A DNA stretch of 31,838 nucleotides from CAG-390 sp964579135 (GTDB taxonomy: Bacteria; Bacillota; Clostridia; Oscillospirales; CAG-272), in the NCBI GenBank assembly GCA_964579135.1, contig CAZOFD010000018.1:1-31838 (forward strand), read 5' to 3'. The first letter of the stretch is position 1. Every line of letters starts with the position of its first letter. The position numbers and the translations under genes were made by a program. Positions 7,860 through 15,223 of this stretch are shown piece by piece. The notes under the pieces are model-generated. The model was not told the DNA's origin. It saw only the letters and a program-made list of their open reading frames with translations, and ran no database searches.

Positions 7860-9020
7860 ATGTACGGTTTGCTTTTGGCGGTTATATATCTTGCTTTTAT
7901 AAGTCTCGGTCTGCCGGACTCGCTGCTCGGCTCTGCTTGGCCCGCGATCCATACCGAACTCGATCTGCTCCCCGCGTATATGGGCTTTATATCTATGACG
8001 ATCTCGTGCGGCACGGTGGTGTCCAGCTTGCTGTCGGAACGGCTGACAAAACGCTTGGGAACAAAATACGTTACCATTATCAGCGTTATTATGACGGCTG
8101 TCGCGCTTATGGGCTTTTCCGTCAGCGGGAGTCTTGCCGAACTGATTGCGTGGGCGGTTCCGTACGGGCTTGGGGCGGGGGCGATAGACGCCGCGCTAAA
8201 TAATTACGTTGCTCAGCACTATACCTCGCGCCATATGAGTTGGTTGCACTGCTTTTGGGGCGTCGGGACAGTCGTCAGCCCGAATATTATGAGTATGGCG
8301 CTTGCGCGCGGGTCGTGGCAAAGCGGATATCGCACGGTTTCGCTTTTGCAGTTCGGTATAGCGGCAATACTTGCGCTGTCGCTTCCGCTTTGGCGCCGCG
8401 AGGGGCAAAATCAGGCGCAAGAGAGCCCGTCGCAAACGGTCGGCATCAAAAACACTTTGCGAATAAAGGGCGTGCCGGCGCTTTTGGCTGCTTTCTTTTG
8501 CTATTGCGCCGCAGAGTCGACGGTTATGCTTTGGCTCTCGAGCTTTTTGGTCGGCGAGAGGGGAATGACGGAGGAGAGCGCCGCGGCTTTTGCGTCGACG
8601 TTTTTTATCGGTATGACGGTCGGGCGATTTTTGTCGGGTTTTGTTTCGGATAAATTCGGAGACCGAAAAATGATAATTACGGGTGCCGTCGTTGCCGCCG
8701 CGGGTATAGCTGCCGTCGCGTTGCCCGTTGCCTCGCCGTACCCCGCGCTCGTCGGTTTTACGGTGATAGGGCTCGGATTTGCGCCCATATATCCCGCGTT
8801 TATCCATTCAACGCCGTTTAACTTCGGCTTCGACAATTCGCAGGCGATAATAGGGATGCAGATGGCAAGCGGATATTGCGGCTCGATCGTAATGCCGCCC
8901 GTTTTCGGCGTACTGTCGGGCGTATGCGGTATGAAGCTTTTGCCGTTCTATATGGCGGCGTTTATCGCTTTTACCGTTATTATGGCGCGGCGGACTTTTG
9001 CCTGCGCCAAGCGCGGATAA
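7860..9020 (+). CDS. Major facilitator superfamily transporter
   Basis: A 386-residue polytopic membrane protein with about twelve hydrophobic helices in two six-helix halves. An early GLPDSLLGSAWP motif in helix 1 is frequent in Clostridia MFS proteins related to sugar permeases. A loop-2/3 motif (SERLTKRLGTK) and its counterpart in the second half (SDKFGDRK) are MFS-type signatures. It is expected to move a small solute by secondary transport; sugar is a guess from the family. It starts at ATG 7860, nine bases after GGAGG. It is monocistronic: its own promoter precedes it and a strong terminator follows within three bases of the stop. Confidence 0.88.
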   Translation: MYGLLLAVIYLAFISLGLPDSLLGSAWPAIHTELDLLPAYMGFISMTISCGTVVSSLLSERLTKRLGTKYVTIISVIMTAVALMGFSVSGSLAELIAWAVPYGLGAGAIDAALNNYVAQHYTSRHMSWLHCFWGVGTVVSPNIMSMALARGSWQSGYRTVSLLQFGIAAILALSLPLWRREGQNQAQESPSQTVGIKNTLRIKGVPALLAAFFCYCAAESTVMLWLSSFLVGERGMTEESAAAFASTFFIGMTVGRFLSGFVSDKFGDRKMIITGAVVAAAGIAAVALPVASPYPALVGFTVIGLGFAPIYPAFIHSTPFNFGFDNSQAIIGMQMASGYCGSIVMPPVFGVLSGVCGMKLLPFYMAAFIAFTVIMARRTFACAKRG

Positions 9021-9022
9021 AT

Positions 9023-9065
9023 AAAAAAGCTCCGAACAACCGTGATGGACGTTCGGAGCTTTTTT
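9023..9065. terminator. Bidirectional rho-independent terminator
   Basis: Arms of 15 bases, 9023-9037 (six A then GCTCCGAAC) and 9051-9065 (GTTCGGAGC then six T), enclose a 13-base loop. The A tract and T tract make it usable from both sides: for the MFS gene on the plus strand and for the iron locus arriving on the minus strand. Confidence 0.92.
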
Positions 9066-9132
9066 GCGGCGCGAGGCTTTAAACTTCGGCGCGCGAGTTT
9101 TTGTAGACGCGACACCGCGCCTTGCCGCGTTC

Positions 9133-9498
9133 TCACGTCTCGTCGTGCGGTGACGCGTCGAATACGCCGTAACCGAGTCTTTCGATCTTCTTTTTGATTT
9201 CTTCGTCGGCAACCGGGTGCGAGTACAGTACGGTCAGCGTTCCGCGCTTTAGGTCCGCGCGCGCGGCGACGCCGCTTACGTCGTTTACCGTTTCTTCGAT
9301 GCGGTATTTGCAATTTTCGCACTTCATTCCGGTTATGCGAAACGTCTTTTTTTCGACGATTTTGTCGAGCTTTTTCTTTTTCGGTCGGTAAGCCGAAGAC
9401 GAGCAACAACCGCCGCGATTTCTAAGGCGACGGAAAGAGAAGAATATGCCGCAGGCAAATACGGCGGCTATCAGTATAGCGGATACGACGTTTTTCAT
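9133..9498 (-). CDS. Membrane-anchored heavy-metal-associated (HMA) domain protein
   Basis: A 121-residue protein. Residues 2-20 form one hydrophobic anchor, followed by a basic linker with a Cys pair (GGCCSSS). A C-terminal HMA fold carries the metal-binding motif GMKCENC and the usual end ERLGYGV. HMA domains bind soft or transition metals such as copper, or zinc, and act as chaperones or sensor domains; the metal here is unknown. It is the last gene of the ferrous-iron locus, after the Cys-rich FeoB-associated peptide, so a role in metal delivery or protection around FeoB is plausible but inferred. The start at 9498 is set by GGAGG on the minus strand; an upstream reading frame continues but has no ribosome site. 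Confidence 0.85.
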   Translation of the reverse strand: MKNVVSAILIAAVFACGIFFSFRRLRNRGGCCSSSAYRPKKKKLDKIVEKKTFRITGMKCENCKYRIEETVNDVSGVAARADLKRGTLTVLYSHPVADEEIKKKIERLGYGVFDASPHDET

Positions 9499-9583
9499 AT
9501 ATACCTCCGTTGCGGTAACGTTATCTTGTTTTTTAACAGAAGAACGGATTTGCGCCGGGCAAGGGCGCAAGAGACAATAAGAG

Positions 9584-9611
9584 GGGGGCTGCGCCGTGCG
9601 GCGCAGCCCCC
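9584..9611 (-). other. GC-rich intercistronic stem-loop
   Basis: A perfect 12-bp stem (9584-9595 with 9600-9611) closed by the loop GTGC lies between the FeoB-associated peptide gene and the HMA gene. A second hairpin with arms TTGCGCC and GGCGCAA lies at about 9550-9570. The T content after the first stem on the minus strand is modest, so it may be a weak terminator or an mRNA-processing element that reduces HMA expression. Confidence 0.6.
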
Positions 9612-9628
9612 TGAGATCATATGCGGCT

Positions 9629-9799
9629 TTAGCCGTCTTTTTTCGAGGTGCCCGAACAATTGCCGGAGCATTTTTTGCCGCATTGTTTGGCATAAGGGCA
9701 GCCGATGCAGGTTTCTCCTCGCTTTTTCGCGCGGATGAGGTAGACCGTTATGCCGAGGGTAATTGCTACGAGGATTGCGATCACGATAGCTGTTCTCAT
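9629..9799 (-). CDS. FeoB-associated Cys-rich membrane protein
   Basis: A 56-residue protein with one N-terminal membrane helix (about residues 3-21), a short basic stretch, and a C-terminal cluster of five cysteines in CIGCPYAKQCGKKCSGNC. This is the small Cys-rich protein that accompanies FeoB in many Clostridia; it may stabilise the transporter or handle Fe(II), but its biochemical role is not settled. It lies about 150 bases after feoB on the same strand. I chose the ATG at 9799 because the hydrophobic helix begins there; the ribosome site is weak. A stem-loop with arms GAGGGGCG and CGCCCCTC (9902-9926) lies in the gap before it. Confidence 0.9.
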   Translation of the reverse strand: MRTAIVIAILVAITLGITVYLIRAKKRGETCIGCPYAKQCGKKCSGNCSGTSKKDG

Positions 9800-9950
9800 A
9801 AACGTTGTTCCGCGCCGCGAGGGGCGTCCTTTCTTTTTTCGTTCTGTCCCGAGCCGCCGAAGTTTGCGTCTCTTTTTATTTTGCGCGTTTGCCGCGCATA
9901 TGAGGGGCGCTCTTAAGCCGCCCCTCCGAACGCCGCGCACGCTTAAGCGT

Positions 9951-11945
9951 TCAGTTCAAAGCGTATTCGGCTTTCATTTTGCGGTTTGTACGGCAGATGA
10001 GAGCCACTACCACGCCGACCATAGCAAGTACGGCGACTCCGCCGGCTATTGCCGCGGTAACGTTGAGCATACTTGCATCGACTATAAGCGTACCGACGGT
10101 GTATACAAGGTAAGCCACGGTGTATCCGGTCGCAAACTGGAGACCGATTCCGCCCCAGAGCCATTTCGCGCTCTTCATCTCGGAGTTCATAGCGCCGATG
10201 GCGGCAAAGCAGGGGGGAGTGAAAAGGTTGAACATAAGGTAAGCCAAAGCGGCGACTTTGGTTATCGCGAGTATGCCGGCTATCTCTGCGCCGGTGCCCT
10301 CGAGCATTGCGAGCTCGTCAAGGTCAATAAGGTTTTCGAGCCCGACGAAACATACAGCCAAAGTGCCGACGACGTTTTCCTTAGCTATAAATCCGGTAAC
10401 CGCCGCTGCGGCAAGTTGCCACGAAAGCACGCCGACTATCGGTACGAGGAGATACGCGAAAGGCGAAGCGATGGAGGCAAGAATGGATTCGTCGGCGCTC
10501 TCCGCAACGGTAAAGTGCCACGTGAAAGTTTGCATTATCTGCACCGCCATATTGCAAAGCAGTATGATCGTTGCGGCTTTAACTATGTATGCCCAACCGC
10601 GGCTGCACATAGATTTGAAAGCGCCGAGGATAGAGGGGCGTTTGTACTCGGGCAGTTCTATGATAAAGAACGATTTTCTCGAGCGATAACCCGTGATAAG
10701 GTTGATGAGCAGCGCGCCGAGGAAGATGAGGACGATGCCGGAGAAGTACATCAGCGCACTGACCCAACCGGACTTGTTAAAGAACACGCCGGCAAAGAGC
10801 GAAATTACGGGGATCTTTGCGCCGCAGGGCATAAACGGGGTGAGCATAGCGGTCGCTCTGCGCTCGCGCTCGTTTCTTATCGTACGCGAAGCCATAATGC
10901 CGGGCACGCCGCACCCTATGCCGATAACGAAAGGAATAACTGATTTGCCGGAAAGACCGACCTTTTTGAATATGGGGTCGAGCACGACGGCAACGCGTGC
11001 CATATATCCGCAGTCCTCAAGGAGCGCAAGGATAAAGTAGAGCACCATAACGAGCGGCAAAAAGCCGACAACGGCTGAAACGCCGCCGATTATACCGTCG
11101 ACGAGGATCGCCGAGATAAGGGGATTGGCGTCGGCGAGAAGTTCACCCGCCCACTCTTGGAAAGAGTCGAGCCAACCCGTCAGCAAGTCCGCTATCGGCT
11201 GACCGACCCAGACTTGTGATATTTGGAACACGAGGAACATAACGACGGCGAAAATCGGGATCCCGAGCCACTTGTTGGTAAGCACGGCGTCGATCTTGTC
11301 GCCGAAGTTCCTGTCTTTGGTGAGGACTTTGCGCTTTTCGACGCGTGCGACGATCCCGTTGACGAATTCGAATCTGCGGCGATCCGCCTCTTCGACAGAA
11401 GCCTTATCCGTTAGGTCGACGTCGCCTTGGTGGTACGGCGCCGTTTGCTCTCCGCCCGCATGCTCGACCGCCGCGGCGACCACCTCTTTGAGTCCGCCTG
11501 CGTTAAGCGAAACGGTATGCACAACGGGGCACCCGAGCTCCCGAGAGAGGAGCGAGGCGTCGATAACGGTCTCCTTTTTCTTGTTTACGTCGCTTTTGTT
11601 GAGGGCAACGACAACGGGAATACCGAGCTCGAGAAGCTGCGTGGTAAAGAAAAGGCTGCGGCTTAGGTTAGTCGCGTCGACGATGTTGATGATAACGTCG
11701 GGATTTTCTTTCTTTACGTACGAGCTTGTGATGCTTTCCTCGCTGGTAAAAGGAGACATCGAGTAAGCGCCCGGCAGGTCGACGGCGATGAGCTGGTTGT
11801 CGCCCGCGTAGGCTTTTTTGATACGGTGTTCCTTTTTGTCAACGGTAACACCCGCCCAGTTTCCGACTTTTTCGTTACGCCCGGTCAAGGCGTTATACAT
11901 TGTTGTTTTTCCGGAATTGGGGTTGCCTGTTAAAGCAATTCTCAT
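9951..11945 (-). CDS. feoB: Ferrous iron transport protein B
   Basis: A 664-residue Fe(II) transporter of the cytoplasmic membrane. The N-terminal G domain shows G1 GNPNSGKTT (from residue 7), G3 DLPGAYS and G4 NKSD. A helical linker follows at about 170-215, then the membrane core with its gate segments, including GCGVPGIMASRT and FMPCGAKIPV, where the conserved Cys is present. The length is within the usual bacterial range. It starts at ATG 11945 after an AAGGAGG site. feoA lies upstream, but an apparent terminator and a metal-box-like palindrome separate the two, so feoB may be partly under separate control. Small Cys-rich and HMA proteins follow downstream. Confidence 0.97.
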   Translation of the reverse strand: MRIALTGNPNSGKTTMYNALTGRNEKVGNWAGVTVDKKEHRIKKAYAGDNQLIAVDLPGAYSMSPFTSEESITSSYVKKENPDVIINIVDATNLSRSLFFTTQLLELGIPVVVALNKSDVNKKKETVIDASLLSRELGCPVVHTVSLNAGGLKEVVAAAVEHAGGEQTAPYHQGDVDLTDKASVEEADRRRFEFVNGIVARVEKRKVLTKDRNFGDKIDAVLTNKWLGIPIFAVVMFLVFQISQVWVGQPIADLLTGWLDSFQEWAGELLADANPLISAILVDGIIGGVSAVVGFLPLVMVLYFILALLEDCGYMARVAVVLDPIFKKVGLSGKSVIPFVIGIGCGVPGIMASRTIRNERERRATAMLTPFMPCGAKIPVISLFAGVFFNKSGWVSALMYFSGIVLIFLGALLINLITGYRSRKSFFIIELPEYKRPSILGAFKSMCSRGWAYIVKAATIILLCNMAVQIMQTFTWHFTVAESADESILASIASPFAYLLVPIVGVLSWQLAAAAVTGFIAKENVVGTLAVCFVGLENLIDLDELAMLEGTGAEIAGILAITKVAALAYLMFNLFTPPCFAAIGAMNSEMKSAKWLWGGIGLQFATGYTVAYLVYTVGTLIVDASMLNVTAAIAGGVAVLAMVGVVVALICRTNRKMKAEYALN

Positions 11946-12067
11946 TAAATATATTCCTCCTTAAACGATCCGCGGATCGAATTTGGCTCTTTGTGTGGGG
12001 CGTAGATCGCCACCGGACTCGGCACGTCAACCGACGTTTGGCGACAATGCCGCCGACCGAGCAATAA

Positions 12068-12083
12068 GTTAGTTTTGGCTAAC
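12068..12083. promoter_or_regulatory. DtxR/IdeR-like metal box between feoA and feoB
   Basis: GTTAGTTTTGGCTAAC is a GTTAG/CTAAC inverted repeat with six bases between arms. Extended to 19 bases it matches 15 of the remembered DtxR/IdeR consensus TTAGGTTAGGCTAACCTAA. It lies upstream of feoB and downstream of the intercistronic terminator. A weak minus-strand promoter (TTGCCC, then TAACTT) overlaps it. Confidence 0.6.
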
Positions 12084-12091
12084 CGAGGGGC

Positions 12092-12116
12092 AAAAAGCAA
12101 CTCGAGAGTTGCGTTT
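12092..12116 (-). terminator. Terminator or attenuator between feoA and feoB
   Basis: GCAACTC (12097-12103) pairs with GAGTTGC (12106-12112). On the minus strand the hairpin is followed by five T (plus-strand A at 12092-12096). It lies directly after the feoA stop codon, so part of the transcript probably ends before feoB. Confidence 0.65.
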
Positions 12117-12128
12117 TCCCGTAGGGGG

Positions 12129-12341
12129 TCAAATAAGTATCGCTTCGGCAAGTTGGTTGTCGATATTGTATCGACCGTCCTTGATGGAAACGATGCAACC
12201 GCCCTTCAGGTGGGATACGACCGTAATCTTTTCTCCGCTGTAACAACCGAGAGAGAAGAGGAACGCGTTGAGTTCTTCGTCATCGGTCTTGATCTCGCGA
12301 ATGACGTATTCCGTTCCTTCGTTTGCTTCTTTCAAAGTCAT
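12129..12341 (-). CDS. feoA: Ferrous iron transport protein A (FeoA)
   Basis: A 70-residue cytoplasmic protein with the SH3-like beta-barrel expected for FeoA: a short N-terminal segment, then LFSLGCYSGEKITVV, the typical F-LG---G--I-V core, and a C-terminal IDNQLAEAILI resembling the family's ALR-DEA-I-V end. FeoA assists FeoB-mediated Fe(II) uptake. The start ATG 12341 lies after a GGGGGG-type ribosome site; a longer frame from 12383 exists but has no support. It has its own consensus promoter with a metal-box-like palindrome at the predicted start site, so iron-dependent repression is likely. Confidence 0.9.
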   Translation of the reverse strand: MTLKEANEGTEYVIREIKTDDEELNAFLFSLGCYSGEKITVVSHLKGGCIVSIKDGRYNIDNQLAEAILI

Positions 12342-12435
12342 TGATGATCCCCCCTTTGCCGTTGATCTTGTTTTGCGTCGCAAGGAGTCGGCGCCGCGAA
12401 ATACGAATCGCGACGTTCGTCGGGCGACACAAAAG

Positions 12436-12451
12436 GTTAGGCTTTGCTAAC
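12436..12451. promoter_or_regulatory. DtxR/IdeR-like operator at the feoA promoter
   Basis: GTTAGGCTTTGCTAAC is a perfect GTTAG/CTAAC inverted repeat with six bases between arms, the same architecture as the site before feoB. It lies eight bases downstream of the feoA -10, covering the expected transcription start, which is a classical repressor position. Confidence 0.65.
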
Positions 12452-12458
12452 TGCGGAC

Positions 12459-12487
12459 ATTATACTACCGAACGGCTGCTTTGTCAA
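12459..12487 (-). promoter_or_regulatory. Consensus sigma-A promoter of feoA
   Basis: On the minus strand TTGACA (12487-12482) and TATAAT (12464-12459) are separated by exactly 17 bases. The palindrome just downstream should overlap the start of transcription. Confidence 0.9.
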
Positions 12488-12565
12488 TACCGTTTTTGAT
12501 TTTTTTGAAAATTTTTTTGACGAAAAGGTGACGTTGTCGCAGAGGGGCGTTTTTTGCCGGCTTTC

Positions 12566-12594
12566 TTGATTTTTACGCTTGACTGTGCTATAAT
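12566..12594 (+). promoter_or_regulatory. Promoter of the YhaQ/NatB-like ABC operon
   Basis: TTGATT (12566-12571), 17 bases, TATAAT (12589-12594), directed at the ABC genes. The leader to the start codon is about 75 bases with no obvious structure. Confidence 0.75.
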
Positions 12595-12676
12595 TACCGC
12601 ATAGTTCGTATCCATACAAATATCGACGTTTCCGCGCCGCGGCGGCAAGGTTCGGGCAGGATTTTTCGGAGGGCGT

Positions 12677-13579
12677 ATGATTCTTGAAATGAAAGATATA
12701 AAAAAGTCGTTCGGCGACAAACTCGTGCTTGACGGTTTGTCGCTTAGGGTCGAGGGCGGGCACGCACTCGGGCTTCTCGGCAGGAACGGCGCGGGCAAAA
12801 CGACGGCGATTCGTATACTTATGAACGTTTTTTTGCCCGACGGCGGCAGCGTTTTGCTTGACGGCGCACCCATAGACCGTGCCGGCGTCGGCGTGGGTTA
12901 TCTGCCCGAGGAGCGCGGGCTTTATCCGAGAAAAAAAGTGTTTGCCCAGCTCGTGTATCTCGCGCGGTTGAAGGGACTCTCGCGAAAAGACGCGGAAAAG
13001 GAGATCGATCGTTGGCTCGAGCGGCTCGGTATGAGCGAGTATAAAAACCGTCGGCTCGATACTCTCTCCAAGGGGAATCAGCAAAAGATCCAGCTGATAA
13101 CGGCGCTTGCGCACGACCCGCGTCTTATAGTGCTGGACGAGCCGTTTTCGGGGCTGGATCCCGTAAATGCGGGGCTGCTGAAAGAAATAGTAAAAGAGCA
13201 GATAGAAAAGGGTAAGATCGTTATCTTCTCGAGCCATCAGATGAGCAGTATAGAGGAGTTCTGTGACGATATCGCAATAATAAACGGCGGCAAGATCGTT
13301 GTTGGCGGCAATATTGCGCAGATCAAAAGAGGGTATCCGCGCAATCGACTTGCCGTTCGAACGGCGGATAGGCAAAAGCTTTACGACGAGTTTGGCGCCG
13401 CTTGCGGTGAGGGCGCGCGCGGGGAGACTGTTATCACTCTTGCCGACCCGAGCGACAAAACTTCCGTGATAAAGCGTGTTGCGGAGATATGCGACGTCGA
13501 CGAAGTTCGCGTTTGCGAGCCGACGCTTGCCGATATCTTCGTCGAGTACGCGAGTTGCGACGTCGGAGGTGCAAAATGA
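12677..13579 (+). CDS. ABC-2 exporter ATP-binding protein, YhaQ/NatA-like
   Basis: A 300-residue ABC ATPase. Walker A is GRNGAGKTT near residue 36. A characteristic YLPEERGLYP segment follows the Q-loop region, then the signature LSKGNQQK, Walker B LIVLDEPFSGLD and SSHQ with the switch His. The EERGLYP segment and the GNQQK signature are typical of the YhaQ group (COG4152), whose partners are NatB/YhaP-like permeases linked to export of sodium or small toxic compounds. The last 75 residues form an accessory domain. The start ATG 12677 is close to GGAGG (four-base spacing); an ATG four codons later is possible. The permease gene overlaps by four bases. Confidence 0.93.
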   Translation: MILEMKDIKKSFGDKLVLDGLSLRVEGGHALGLLGRNGAGKTTAIRILMNVFLPDGGSVLLDGAPIDRAGVGVGYLPEERGLYPRKKVFAQLVYLARLKGLSRKDAEKEIDRWLERLGMSEYKNRRLDTLSKGNQQKIQLITALAHDPRLIVLDEPFSGLDPVNAGLLKEIVKEQIEKGKIVIFSSHQMSSIEEFCDDIAIINGGKIVVGGNIAQIKRGYPRNRLAVRTADRQKLYDEFGAACGEGARGETVITLADPSDKTSVIKRVAEICDVDEVRVCEPTLADIFVEYASCDVGGAK

Positions 13580-14856
13580 AGCGTTTTTCCGTAATTTACG
13601 GCTTTGAACTCGGCGGATACCTGAAAAACAAGATATTCGTAGGAGTGACTTTGCTGCTCGTTGCGGCAATAGCCGTCGTTACGTTTATACCGAATATCAC
13701 GGCGCTCTTCTCTAACGGCTCGGAGGACTCGGGTGTGGCGGAAAAGCCGATAATGGCTGTGGTTGTGCCGAGCGGCGTTTCGCGCGAGGTCGTGGCAAAA
13801 TATTTTTCGCGGTATTTTGCGGAGTATGACGTGCGAACGTACGATGGCGGTGTCGAGGAGATAAAAAAGGACGTGGTGAGCGGCGCACTCGAGTGTGCGC
13901 TCGTGCTTGACAGTCTCGACTCTTACGTATATTACGTCGGAGACCTTTCGATGTACGACTCAAGCGTAAGTGTGGCTGCCGAGGCGCTGCGCGAGATACG
14001 CCTTGCGGAACTTATGGCGTCGCACGGGATATCGTATGACGAGGCTGAGGCGGTTATCGGCTCGTACCCCGTGGGACGTGCGGAGGCGCTCGGCAACGAT
14101 CAAACGCAGAGTTTCTTTTATTCTTATATTATGATATTCGCCTTTTATATGGTGATAGTCATATACGGGCAGTTCGTCGCCACCGGCGTCGCCTCCGAAA
14201 AAAGTTCGCGCGCTATGGAGCTGCTTGTGACGAGTACGGATACGACGAGCTTGATATTCGCAAAGGTTCTCGCCGCGTGTACGGCGGGGCTGATACAGCT
14301 TGTTGCCGTGTTCGGCTCTTGTATCGTCTTTTTTCGGATAAACGGCGCTGCGTTGAGTGATAACTCGGTTTTGAGATTGATTTTCGATATCCCCGTGGAT
14401 CTGCTGATCTTTATGGTGCTGTTCTTTGTGCCCGGCTTTATCACGTATGCGTTCCTTTACGGCGCGAGCGGCTCGACCGTGTCGAAACTCGAGGACGCGA
14501 ATATGGCGTCTATGCCCGTAACTTTGATATTCGTCGCCTGCTTTGCGATAGTCGTCGAGGCGATAGTGAGCGGTGAGGTAAACGGCACTCTTATGGTCGT
14601 GTGCTCGTATTTTCCGCTGACCTCGCCGATGGCGATGTATGCGCGAATATGTATGACGAGCGTTCCGCTTTACGCGGCGGCGATATCCCTTGCGTTGCTT
14701 GCGGTGTCGACCGTGGCTGTCGGATACTTTGCGGCAAAGGTGTACCGCGTCGGCGTTTTGACGTACGGCACAAAACCGACGCCGCTGTCGTTTTTCGGAT
14801 CTTTTTTCGCCGCGAACAAGCGCGAAAAAACGAAAAAAGTTAAAAGAAGAAAATAA
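13576..14856 (+). CDS. ABC-2 exporter permease, NatB/YhaP-like
   Basis: A 426-residue membrane protein. A first helix at about residues 20-38 is followed by an extracytoplasmic region to about 180 with alternating charged and hydrophobic residues. Five or so helices follow in the C-terminal part, including the SEKSSRAMELL segment between helices 2 and 3 that is conserved in the NatB/YhaP family (COG1668). It partners with the preceding ATPase: ATGA start/stop overlap and a GGAGGT ribosome site inside the upstream gene. It ends with a very basic tail (KREKTKKVKRRK), consistent with a cytoplasmic C terminus. Substrate unknown; sodium or drug export is suggested only by family. Confidence 0.9.
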   Translation: MKRFSVIYGFELGGYLKNKIFVGVTLLLVAAIAVVTFIPNITALFSNGSEDSGVAEKPIMAVVVPSGVSREVVAKYFSRYFAEYDVRTYDGGVEEIKKDVVSGALECALVLDSLDSYVYYVGDLSMYDSSVSVAAEALREIRLAELMASHGISYDEAEAVIGSYPVGRAEALGNDQTQSFFYSYIMIFAFYMVIVIYGQFVATGVASEKSSRAMELLVTSTDTTSLIFAKVLAACTAGLIQLVAVFGSCIVFFRINGAALSDNSVLRLIFDIPVDLLIFMVLFFVPGFITYAFLYGASGSTVSKLEDANMASMPVTLIFVACFAIVVEAIVSGEVNGTLMVVCSYFPLTSPMAMYARICMTSVPLYAAAISLALLAVSTVAVGYFAAKVYRVGVLTYGTKPTPLSFFGSFFAANKREKTKKVKRRK

Positions 14857-14886
14857 CGTTATTAAAGTGCGCTGCGTGCGCGCCGT

Positions 14887-14918
14887 GCGGAGCGCGAAAA
14901 AGCGCTCCGCGGAATTTT
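14887..14918 (+). terminator. Probable terminator after the ABC-2 operon
   Basis: GCGGAGCGC (14887-14895) and GCGCTCCGC (14902-14910) form a perfect 9-bp stem with the loop GAAAAA. The following GGAATTTT has only a short T run, so efficiency is uncertain. Confidence 0.55.
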
Positions 14919-15223
14919 GCCCACAGTTTCGACAAAAATCAACGAAAATTGATTTTTAATTTATTTTTCGTTGCTTTTTCGGTGATATAATATATTGTAA
15001 TACGCTCGGTAACGGTGCGTTTGCGAAGGCAACGTGCACAGATACGGCGGTACGGTGCACCGGTGGCGGGAATATCCGCTCGGGCTACGATAATATATTT
15101 ATAACGAACGAATAAGTGCGCGGCGCCGCGATCCTCGGTGCCGGGCGCGGTTAAACGCAATAAGGAAAGGATGCCTTTGCGCCCGAATAAGGCGTGAGGA
15201 CGAATACTGCTTCGGAAAACACG
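14919..15223 (+). other. Long leader region of the activase gene
   Basis: This non-coding stretch contains an extended -10 (TG at 14983, TATAAT at 14986-14991) without a good -35, so the leader would be more than 200 bases. It includes two copies of the self-complementary GTGCAC about 20 bases apart, near 15033 and 15055. A possible eight-codon reading frame (ATG 15171, stop 15195-15197) is preceded by AAGGAAAGG. I recognise no known riboswitch class here. Confidence 0.4.

Noticed and set aside
14919..15223. Known riboswitch in the activase leader
   Set aside because: No conserved core of a riboswitch class that I know could be recognised. Only short self-complementary pieces are visible.
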